From positions 21,950,501 to 22,014,500 of the forward strand of contig NC_079880.1 in assembly GCF_029227915.1 (NCBI RefSeq): DNA of 64,000 nucleotides, given 5' to 3'. A program made the translations under genes and the position numbers. A model generated the notes under the pieces. The model saw only the letters and a program-made list of their open reading frames with translations. It had not been told where the DNA came from and ran no database searches. Source of the DNA: Hydractinia symbiolongicarpus (Eukaryota > Cnidaria > Hydrozoa > Anthoathecata > Hydractiniidae). Every line of letters starts with the position of its first letter. The first letter of the stretch is position 1. Positions 54,791 through 64,000 of this stretch are shown here, in pieces.

Positions 54791-55040
54791 TTATGGAATG
54801 TAGTTTAAATCCATTCCTTCTGCTAAGCGTTCAGCATGAGAATAGGATTGATCTCTTAGGCGGCTGTCTAGTTTAGCGACTGCTGTCCTTGCATGACTTT
54901 CGTATCTCAAACGAGACCTATAAATGCAGTAGGGCCCCTGCCCAGGTCCCTCGTTAATAGCAGTACCAATAGGAACTGAAGAAGCTACCCTGGGTAAACA
55001 ATTAATTATGTGACAATAATTTATCTGACAAAACTTACCT
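54791..55040 (-). CDS. Possible 3' exon of an unknown gene
   Basis: An open stretch on the minus strand ends in a 42-residue Arg-rich tail (SRLRYESHARTAVAKLDSRL, then SYSHAERLAEGMDLNYIP) and a TAA at 54791-54793. It is less AT-rich than its surroundings. There is no ATG start; a possible acceptor (TTGTTTACCCAG, about 54992) opens the frame VASSVPIGTAINEGPGQGPY. A strong donor (TACGAAG|GTAAGT) lies about 40 bp upstream. Its stop is only 49 bp upstream of the ATG of the cysteine-rich precursor gene on the same strand. I could not assemble a complete gene. Confidence 0.3.
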
Positions 55041-55399
55041 TCGTAGAAATCTTTCACTATAACAGCCTTTTCAATTTTTTGACTCCTTTCTCAATTTTCG
55101 TTTTCTTTCTGATAAAGTGATTCTTTCTTACCTGTGTTTTATACTGCAAAAAATTAATGAAGCAATAGATGGGTGCGGAAAAAACGAAATTATTTTTTGT
55201 GGAAAGTAATTAAAGCGATGCTCCTTCTGAAAAGAAAACAATCATTTTGTTAATTTAATATTTCGGATTTCTAAACATAGCTATACCCTTTCCAGCTGTC
55301 TCAAGCTGCATTACCTGCAGCCATTAGTAAGTGCCGTAAATAACTGAATCCTATTTTAATTGAAGGCAATTATTGGATTGGAGTTATGACGCGTAGAAT

Positions 55400-55912
55400 A
55401 TCCTTATCTAGCGTGAAAAATTACGGCGCGTTGAATGTATTTTTATAACGTAACAAATAGCTTCGCGTCAAATGTTCTTATATAACGTAACAAATAACCT
55501 CGCCTCAAATGTTCTTTTAATATGACAAATAACTTCGCGTCGAATGTTCTTATAGACAATAACGTCGCTTAGAATATTCCTATCTGACGTAACAAATAAT
55601 GTCGCGGCAAATGTTCTTATAAAATGTGATAATTACCGTCGCGTCGAATGTTCTTAGATACAAAACAAAAACCGTTACGTCGAATCATCTTATACAACGT
55701 GGTAGATAAAGTCGTGTTATATAATCTTATATAACATGAAATATAACGTCGCGACGAATGTTCTTAGATAGCTATTTTAGAACATTCGCCCCAACCTAAC
55801 AACACATCTAAGAACATTCACAGAAACCGTCGCATCGAATGTTATGTAACGTCACAAATAAAGTTGTATCAATTGTTCTTATGATGCGACAAATTACGTC
55901 GCGTCAAAAGTT
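55400..55912 (+). repeat. Degenerate minisatellite with CpG-bearing units of about 40-45 bp
   Basis: Units of the form AACGTAACAAATAACTTCGC plus GTCGAATGTTCTTATAT recur about ten times with substitutions and small gaps. One stretch at 55770-55830 contains inverted pieces (AGAACATTCG). Confidence 0.75.
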
Positions 55913-56838
55913 CTTTTCTTTTCTTAGAATTTACTCGTGTAGTAAGACAAGATTGGTAAAAAATATTTCCAATAACCTAAATATGCGTGTCGTCTTGGTG
56001 AGGCAAATACTGATTTTTTCTTAATCTAAAAATAAAACAGCGAAATTTTTTCTATTTTTCTTCACCTAGCTCTACCTTCTATGTTATTGAAAATGCATCA
56101 CGAAAAACTAATATTTAGGTTCTTTAAATGCAGGTTCTTATTTGCGAAGCCATGAAATTAATTCGCCCCCTAATTAATTCGATTTTTTTTTTTGAAATGG
56201 TAGCGAAAAATGTCGTTCAATTTAACACAACCAAAAGCTGGACTAGTGTACCTATCTTTATTAAAAAGATGAAATTTTTTTGCACGCAAAATTTGTCTCC
56301 GATATCTTTTACTGTCTATTTTTCAGTCTTGGAACAAGTTAATTGAAGTAGCTATATAACCGTTCGAATTTTTATAATAATTGATTGAGTTTTACACCGT
56401 CAAAATGTTAATTCCAAAAACTACACGTCAAACTTGGCACAATTCACGTACAGTTTATCTGACAATTTGTAATCAACAAAACCTCTAGCGTAAACCCTTT
56501 TTAGATCTTAAGCGAGACAAAAATCGATTTTCTCTTTTATTTAAACCATTTAGCAGAGTTCAGTGAAAAATATTAATAACGATTTTAAGTGATCAGTAAC
56601 CAGTGATGAAGATTTGTTAGCTCTGAGCTATACTAGAAGTTTCAGCCAGTTACACTATTATCAGTATAGATTTTTAAAAGATAATTAAACGTGTATGATA
56701 ACCAAAACTAAAAAAAGTCGTAAGCCTATGGGAAATCAGTGGGAATTCACTTATCAACAATTCTATCGGAATCCAGCCAATGCTATTCGCAGCAACCATG
56801 TTAGACTCACGGACAGAGAAAGGGAATTATGATATGAC
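55913..56838. other. No gene recognised
   Basis: AT-rich DNA between the minisatellite and the Helitron-like array. Confidence 0.5.
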
Positions 56839-56935
56839 CTATTCGTTAGCCTGTGGGAAAATTCACGGGTTCGTCCGTCGAAACAAACTGGACAAAGAGA
56901 CACAATAAGACTATTACTATATAGACTAGACGGGA
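56839..56935 (-). mobile_element. Short Helitron-like unit at the start of the array, decayed
   Basis: TTCGTTAGCCTGTGGGAAAA and TTCACGGGTTCGTCCGTCG give the short-subfamily hairpin. The CTAG is changed to CTAT, and the unit ends at ACTATTACTATATAGA before CTAG 56936. Confidence 0.45.
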
Positions 56936-58813
56936 GACCCGGCGTCGAAACGCCGGGTTAAGCCACAAGTAACTGTTGTTGAACGCCTTGAGGAGCGCTT
57001 AATAAGAACCGCAAACTGTGCAACCCGGTGAGGTGGAGCGCTTTAGTACAGGTATGCAGTATGTCGTAAATCAAGTGGAGGGCACACACCATTGCAGTGT
57101 TGCGACTGTAAGATATTTAAAAAAAAATAATTTCCCGCAACAAAATCTGAATTAAGACAGTTTACAAACCGTTGTTACTCCACCATAGCAAAAACAATCG
57201 GCCAATATTATTTTATTTTGCGGAATAAGTTTCCGTAAAAGTTCAAAACTTAATCATGACAGTGGGCCGAGAACGCATAATACCCTTTTCATAAAAAACT
57301 TTACTGCAATTTCGGTTTAACTTAAAACACAGGAAAAATACAGTCGTTACCCCATAAAAAAACTAAAAAAACTCCAAAATTGGAGTGCTCTAGTACAGGT
57401 ATGCAGAATATGTCGTGAATTGAGTAAAGCTTACACAACATTATAGTGTTTCGGTTGTAATGTACTTTTTAAAATATATGTATATATATATAACTTTACT
57501 GCAACTTTAACCGAAATAAAAACACAGTTTACAACCTGTTGTTACCCCGTCATAAGAAAAGAAAATAGTCAATATTATTTTATTTTGCGGAGTACGTTTA
57601 AGTAAACCTTAACAAATTAATCATGACACCGGACTGAGCACTTAGTACAGGTAAATGGTGTCACACATGCGTTATAGCCATAATAGCCTTTTCCCAAAAA
57701 AACTTATCGCAACTTCAATTTAAATTTTGAATGTGTATTGCAGGTAAAAAAACTTTATCACAACGGATTAAATAAAAACACGGAAAAAGCACGTCATTAA
57801 CACCAGGGTGAGCACTTAACATGTAAATTGTGTCATACATGAGTAACAGGCGTAATAAAATTTTCCAAATAAAATTTATCATAACGGTTTAAATAAAAAC
57901 ACAGGAAACAGCCCGTCGTTAACACCAGGCTGAGCGCTTAACAGGTGAATCGTGTCATACATGAGCATAGGGGTAATACCATTTTCCAAAAATCCTTATC
58001 GCTTCGGTTTTAAAAGAAATCAGTGAACAGCCTGGCATTAACCCGGTTCAGTTTAAAAAATTACTCAGCAAATTTATTTTGCATAATAAATTTTTAAATC
58101 AGTAATAAAAGTGGCCACTGCCAACTGCATTTAGCATAAGAATTGTTAAGAATTGTGTTGCAGCCAAACTGCATTTGGCTACTTTCACTTGCAGCCAAAC
58201 TGCATTTGGCTACTTTCACTTTTTAGCAGGATGTAGCTAAAAGAGGAGCTAGCTAGGTAGACCCAACTTCAACATAAAAATAAATAATAATATACCAAAC
58301 TGAATAAAAACTTTAAAAGTATAGGAATAAATAAAGCTAGCTATAGCTAGCTGCCTCAAAATGTACGTTTTGTAGCTAGCCAAAAACTTAAAATTGGTTT
58401 GTTTAAGATTTATACGTAGCTAGAAAACGTGATGAAATATTCACCTTAACATGTGAAAACAAACTAAATAATCCTATAGGATAAAAAGTACTCAGAAGAA
58501 ATAAGGAGGATTGAAAGGAAACCTACAAACTTCACACCATCACTTCCAAACCAAAATGGCCTTCGTAGGGGTAGCATGTTTCCTCCCGTCGGCATGTTGA
58601 GGCCGCGAAGCACTTGGATTGGTCATTAGTGAAATTGGAGCCTCGTGATTGGTTTATTACAATGAGCGGCAAAGCAAGGCCGGTAAAAAAACGGGGTCTG
58701 CCGGGGATTCGAAATAAAGCTGCAGGGCCGCGGGGATTTTCGGCGGGTCTCGCTACTTGCTCCGCCATGTTGCGCAGAGACAGACAGACGGAATACGGCT
58801 ATTATTATAGAGA
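56936..58813 (-). mobile_element. Long Helitron-like element, array unit 1
   Basis: In minus sense it starts TCTCTATAATAATAGCCGTA (58813) and ends with the hairpin CCCGGCGTTTCGACGCCGGG, TCTCCCGT and CTAG (56936). Inside are five variants of GAGCGCTTAGTACAGGTAA, spaced at roughly 120-350 bp, and a 31-bp direct duplication at 58159-58220 (GCAGCCAAACTGCATTTGGC). Near the 5' end it carries the conserved GC-rich frame at 58532-58768. No Rep/helicase gene is present, so it is nonautonomous. Confidence 0.6.
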
Positions 58814-60242
58814 CTAGCCGGGAAACCCGGCGTCGAAACGCCGGGTTAAGCCACAAGTAAAGGTGTGATCCGGCATTGAACACTCTGTGGAGCGCTTAAT
58901 AAGAGCTGTAAACTGTCCCACACGATCAGGTGGAGTGCTTTAGTACAGGTATACAGTATGTCGTTAATCATTTGAAGCGCATACAACATTATAGTGTGCG
59001 ACTGTAACATATTTTTCAAAAAATAACTTTTCCGCAACGATAACTGATATAAAAACAGAGTTTACAAAGTGTTGTTACTCCATCATAGCAAAAACAATCG
59101 GTCAATATTATTTTATTTTGTGGAAAAGTCTTTTTAAAAGTTAAAAAATTAATCGTGACACTGGGCTGAGCGCTTAGTACAGTTAAACCGTGTTGTACAG
59201 CGTATAGTAATAATACCCTTTTGAAAAAAACTTTCTCGCAGACACAGGGATGAGCGGTTAGTCCAGGCGTGATTCCCAAGAAAGTTTAAAAATTAATTGT
59301 CACAGTGGTGGGCTGACCTTAGTATATACAGGTAAACGGTGTTGCACATGCAACACACATGTAACAGCCTTTTACAAAAAACAGTCTGTTTTTAACACTG
59401 GGCTAACCGCTTAGTACAGTTAAACACAGTTGAACAAGCGCATAAGGCGTATTACCCTTTTCCAAAAATGTTCATTGCAACTTCGGTTTAAATAAAAACA
59501 CAGGGAACAGCCTGTCGTTACTCGTCCAGCCAAAACAATCGCTCAGCCATTTCATTTGCAGAAAAAGTTTGCAGAAAAATAATAAAATATGTAGCTATAC
59601 CTAGCTAGCTAACTGCATTTAGCATAAAAATTAAATATTGCTTAAGAATATTGTTGTAGCCAAACTGCATTTTTATACTTTCACTTTTTAAGGAGCTAGC
59701 TAAATAGCCACAGCCTCAACATAAAAATAAATGTTGGCTAGGATAAAAAGCTCTTATACCATACAGAATAGCAATAAGTGAGGCTCTAGCTAGCTAAGTA
59801 GCTATAGCTAGCTAATCTTCGTTCCTAGCCAAACATCCTAAAACTGGTGCGTTTAAGATCTGTACGTGGCTAAAAAACGTGACAATATATTTATCCTAAC
59901 ATTGAAAACAAATAGAAAACAAATATTACAAATATATAAGGCTTTTAGAAGATAAAAAAGTCAAACAGGCCTACAAACCTCACACACTGACCACAAACAC
60001 GACCATTATCAAAATGGCCTTCGTTCCGCGAAGATCTTGGATTCTTTCTGGCCGCGAAAATCTTGGTTTTTTTTTAAAGAATCAGGCGTTGTGAATGGTA
60101 TTCCACGCGCGAGCGGTCAAAACAAAGTCGGTAAAAATATATCGCATTTGGTATTGGCGCGTAATTTACAAAATTTCGTGTTTCCGTTACGGGACGCGGC
60201 TTTCGCAGACAGACAGACAAAATACGGCTATTATAATAGAGA
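58814..60242 (-). mobile_element. Long Helitron-like element, array unit 2
   Basis: It begins CTAGCCGGGAAACCCGGCGT on the plus strand and ends ACGGCTATTATAATAGAGA. The body is related to unit 1, but the 5' segment (60030-60242) differs: TTTCGTGTTTCCGTTACGGG matches the short plus-strand unit at 19865-20046. Confidence 0.6.
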
Positions 60243-61968
60243 CTAGCCGGGAAACCCGGCGTCGAAACGCCGGGTTTCCCGGTCACACCTTGACTTGTGG
60301 CTTACCCACAAGTCAAGGTGTGACCCGCCATTGAACACTATGTGGAGCGCTTAATAAGAGCCGTAAACTGTGCTACACGGTCAGGTGGAGCGCTTTAGTA
60401 CAGGTACGCAGCATGTCGTTAATCGAGTAAAGCGCACACAACACTATAGTGTTTCGGCTGTAGTGTATTTTTGAAAATATAACTCTACTTTAACTTTAGC
60501 CAAAATAAAAACACAATTTACAACCATTTGTTACCCCGTCATAGGAAAAACAATTGGTCAATTTAATTTTATTTTGCGAAATAAAATTCAGTAAAGGTTA
60601 ACAAATTAATTGTGACACTGGACTGAGCACTTAGTACAGGTAAATCGTGCGACACATGCATTTAGGCTTAAGACCCTATACAAAAAAACTATTGAAGCTT
60701 TGGTTTACAAAACACAGAATACACTCTGTTGAAACGCCGGGTTAAGCCACAAGTAGCTGTGTTACCCAGCGTTAAACACCAGATTGAGTGATTAATAAGA
60801 ACCGTCAACTGTGCCACACATTCAGGTAAAGCGCTTTAGTACAGCCATATAGTGTGTAGAAAATCAAGTGAAGTGCACACAACTTTATAGTGTTTCCGGT
60901 GTACTATACTATTCAAAAAATAACTTTCGACAACTTAGGTAAAATAAAAACCCAGATTACAATTCAATGTTACCCCGTCATAGCGAAAGAAGCTGGCCAA
61001 CCTTCTTTATTTTTCAGGGAATGTTCCCGGGAAAAGTTCAAAAAAATGTTAAGCTGAGCGCTTAGTATAGGTAAACAGTGTGTACTTTTTTTCTGTAAAA
61101 AACGTTATCACAACTTCGGTTAAACAGAAACACGGGAAACAGCCCGTTGTTACCACCGGACTAAGCGCTTAGTACAGCTAGACTGTGTCGCACATGAGTA
61201 TAGGCAAAAGACCATTTTTAAAAAAACTTTATCGCGACTTCAGTTTAAAAAAAATCAGGAAACCGCCTGTCGTTATCAAGTTCAGTTAAAAAAATATATA
61301 CTCAGCAATTTTATTTTTCAGCATACGCTTTCGTAGCAGTAATAAAATTGGTAGCTGCCTATAACTGCATTTAGCTACTTTCACTTTTTAGCCAGAGGTA
61401 GAGCTAAAAGGAGCTAGATAGGTAGACCCAACTTCAACATAAAAATAAAGAACAATATACCAAACTGAATAAAAACTTTAAAAGAATAGGAATAAATAAA
61501 GATAGCTATAGCTAGCTGCCTCAAAATGTACGTTTTGTAGCTAGCCAAAAACTTAAAATTGGTTTGTTTAAGATTAAGAAAATGTGATGAAATATTCACC
61601 TTAACATGTGAAAACAAACTAAATAATCCTATAGGATAAAAAGTACTCAGAAGAAATAAGGAGGATTGAAAGGAAACCTACAAACTTCACACCATCACTT
61701 CCAAACCAAAATGGCCTTCGTAGGGGTAGCATGTTTCCTCCCGTCGGCATGTTGAGGCCGCGAAGCACTTGGATTGGTCATTAGTGAAAATAGAGCCTCG
61801 TGATTGGTTTATTACAATGAGCGGCAAAGCAAGGCCGGTAAATAAACGGGGTCTGCCGGGGATTCGAAATAAAGCTGCAGGGCCGCGGGGATTTTCGGCG
61901 GGTCTCGCTACTTGCTCCGCCATGTTGCGCAGAGACAGACAGACGGAATACGGCTATTATTATAGAGA
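60243..61968 (-). mobile_element. Long Helitron-like element, array unit 3
   Basis: It begins with the same CTAG plus CCCGGCGTCGAAACGCCGGG hairpin, followed by an extra inverted TTTCCCGGTCACACCTTGAC / GTCAAGGTGTGACC arm (60275-60325). The body is nearly identical to unit 4, and the 5' part carries the frame at 61687-61923. An internal second start-like block (GAAACGCCGGGTTAAGCCAC at 60731) shows that the unit itself is composite. Confidence 0.6.
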
Positions 61969-63676
61969 CTAGCCGGGAAACCCGGCGTCGAAACGCCGGG
62001 GTAAGCCACAAGTCAAGGTGTGACCCGCCATTGAACACTATGTGGAGCGCTTAATAAGAGCCGTAAACTGTACTACACGGTCAGGTGGAGCGCTTTAGTA
62101 CAGGTACGCAGTATGTCGTTAATCAAGTAAAGCGCACACAACACTATAGTGTTTCGGCTGTAGTGTATTTTTGAAAATATAACTCTACTGTAACTTTAGC
62201 CAAAATAAAAACACAATTTACAACCATTTGTTACCCCGTCATAGGAAAAATAATTGGTCAATTTTATTTTATTTTGCGAAATAAGTTTCAGTAAAGGTTA
62301 ACAAATTAATTGTGACACTGGACTGAGCACTTAGTACAGGTAAATCGTGCGACACATGCGTTTAGGCTTAAGACCCTATTTAAAAAAACTATTGAAGCTT
62401 TGGTTTACAAAACACAGGATACACTCTGTTGAAACGCCGGGTTAAGCCACAAGTAGCTGTGTTACCCAGCGTTAAACACCAGATTGAGTGATTAATAAGA
62501 ACCGTCAACTGTGCCACACATTCAGGTAAAGCGCTTTAGTACAGCCATATAGTGTGTAGAAAATCAAGTGAAGTGCACACAACTTTATGGTGTTTCCGGT
62601 GTAATATACTATTCAAAAAATAACTTTCGACAACTTAGGTAAAATAAAAACCCAGATTACAATTCAATGTTACCCCATCATAGCGAAAGCAGCTGGCCAA
62701 CCTTCTTTATTTTTCAGGGAATGTTCCCGAGAAAAGTTCAAAAAAATGTTAAGCTGAGCGCTTAGTATAGGTAAACAGTGTGTACTTTTTTTCTGTAAAA
62801 AACGTTATCACAACTTCGGTTAAACAGAAACACAGGAAACAGCCCATTGTTACCACCGGACTAAGCGCTTAGTACAGCTAGACTGTGTCGCACATGAGTA
62901 TAGGCATAACACCATTTTTAAAAAAACTTTATCGCGACTTCAGTTTAAAAAAAATCAGGAAACCACCTGTCGTTATCAAGTTCAGTTAAAAATATATAAA
63001 CTCAGCAATTTTATTTTTCAGCATAAGCTTTCATAGCAGTAATAAATTTGGTAGCTGCCATAACTGCATTTAGCTACTTTCACTTTTTAGCCAGAGGTAG
63101 AGCTAAAAGGAGCTAGATAAGTAGACCCAACTTCAACATAAAATAAAGAACAATATACCAAACTGAATAAAAACTTTAAAAGAATAGGAATAAATAAAGA
63201 TAGCTATAGCTAGCTGCCTCAAAATGTACGTTTTGTAGCTAGCCAAAAACTTAAAATTGGTTTGTTTAAGATTTATACGTAGCCAGAAAACGTGATGAAA
63301 TATTCACCATAACATGTGAAAACAAACTAAATAATCCTATAGGATAAAAAGTACTCAGAAGAAATAAGGAGGATTGAAAGGAAACCTACAAACTTCACAC
63401 CATCACTTCCAAACCAAAATGGCCTTCGTAGGGGTAGCATGTTTCCTCCCGTCGGCATGTTGAGGCCGCGAAGCACTTGGATTGGTCATTAGTGAAAATG
63501 GAGCCTCGTGATTGGTTTATTACAATGAGCGGCAAAACAAGGCCTGTAAAAAAACGGGGTCTGCCGGGGATTTGAAATAAAGCTGCAGGGCCGCGGGGAT
63601 TTTCGGCGGGTCTCGCTAATTGCTCCGCCATGTTGCGCAGAGACAGACAGACGGAATACGGCTATTATAATAGAGA
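61969..63676 (-). mobile_element. Long Helitron-like element, array unit 4
   Basis: 1708 bp, differing from unit 3 by scattered substitutions and small gaps only, so the two arose recently. It carries the conserved frame at 63395-63631 and the internal GAAACGCCGGGTTAAGCCAC at 62430. Confidence 0.6.
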
Positions 63677-63853
63677 CTAGTCGTTGCCCGTGGAAAAATC
63701 CACGGGTTCGCCCGTCCTTTATATTTACCCGTCGCAACAAAGTGGATAAAAGTATATCGCATTTGATATTCGTGTTTCCGTAACATCATTTTCTAACTCA
63801 GCTGGGGGTCCGCGCAGAGACAGACAGACGGAATACGGCTATTATAATAGAGA
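63677..63853 (-). mobile_element. Short Helitron-like element, array unit 5
   Basis: 177 bp. On the plus strand CTAGTCGTTGCCCGTGGAAA then TCCACGGG forms the short-subfamily hairpin, and CAGACGGAATACGGCTATTA plus TAATAGAGA is the shared 5' end. It resembles 19865-20046. Confidence 0.6.
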
Positions 63854-64000
63854 CTAGCCGGGAGACCCGGCGTCGAAACGCCGGGTGAACCGCAAACTGT
63901 GCGACCCGGTGAGGTGGAGCGCTTTAGTACGGGTATGCAGTATGTCGTAAATCAAGTGGAGGGCACACACCATTGCAGTGTTGCGACTGTAAGATATTTT
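63854..64000 (-). mobile_element. Long Helitron-like element, array unit 6, cut by the window end
   Basis: It begins CTAGCCGGGAGACCCGGCGT and follows unit 1 closely (CGGTGAGGTGGAGCGC, GGAGGGCACACACCATTGCA). It continues beyond the window. Confidence 0.6.

Noticed and set aside
55400-55912. Possible CRISPR-like array
   Set aside because: Units vary in length and sequence, no constant repeat with unique spacers, and the genome is eukaryotic; it is a minisatellite.

Overview
This is an AT-rich, gene-poor, repeat-dominated window of an animal nuclear genome. Introns with GT/AG ends, small multi-exon genes and the mix of mobile elements point to a cnidarian, probably a hydrozoan. That assignment is an inference from family content; no ribosomal or mitochondrial marker is present. 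Three features look like functional protein-coding genes: a four-exon gene for a small secreted basic peptide (20393-21210, +), a single-exon MFS transporter resembling the MFSD8/CLN7 group (35030-36337, -), and a three-exon gene for a secreted precursor with an acidic repeat pro-region and an eight-cysteine C-terminus (54025-54741, -). The transporter has two broken paralogues beside it (26411-27688 and 36912-37330, both -). Almost all other coding similarity belongs to decayed mobile elements or multicopy families. Layout: 1-2.5 kb holds Gypsy gag and tyrosine-recombinase-element gag remnants. 2.8-4.2 kb is a 3' fragment of a retroelement carrying a USP-type deubiquitinase domain. 4.6-6.5 kb is a decayed SAMD3-like gene, followed by a decayed C2H2 plus transposon-type protein gene (7.2-8.8 kb), both on the minus strand. 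8.9-11.3 kb is a longer copy of the retroelement, reading from an RT-element C-terminal nuclease-like domain into a complete but frameshifted USP domain and a structured 3' module. 11.4-11.9 kb is a C2H2 zinc-finger remnant. 13.3-15.8 kb is a mosaic of a tyrosine recombinase element and a Gypsy element. 16-19.5 kb holds HIRAN-like and HECT-like scraps and a TIR element. 19.7-22.6 kb has Helitron-like repeats around the basic peptide gene. 24-37.5 kb holds the MFS cluster, further element tails and an exact 264-bp tandem duplication. 38.4-42.3 kb is a nearly full-length but broken RT gene lying between pogo-like terminal inverted repeats, itself split by a small MITE. 42.9-46.1 kb is a PIF/Harbinger transposon whose transposase and MADF/Myb-like accessory gene are interleaved on opposite strands. 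46.2-48.5 kb is a plus-strand repeat array. 48.5-54 kb is featureless apart from a G-rich tract. 54-55.9 kb has the cysteine-rich peptide gene and a minisatellite. 56.8-64 kb is a head-to-tail array of minus-strand Helitron-like elements running off the window. The strongest candidates for something new are the retroelement with a nuclease-like domain followed by a USP domain, the tandem Helitron-like array with CTAG|TC junctions, the cysteine-rich precursor gene, the RT gene inside DNA-transposon-type TIRs, and the mutually nested Harbinger gene pair. All family calls come from reading motifs by eye; no database search was possible.
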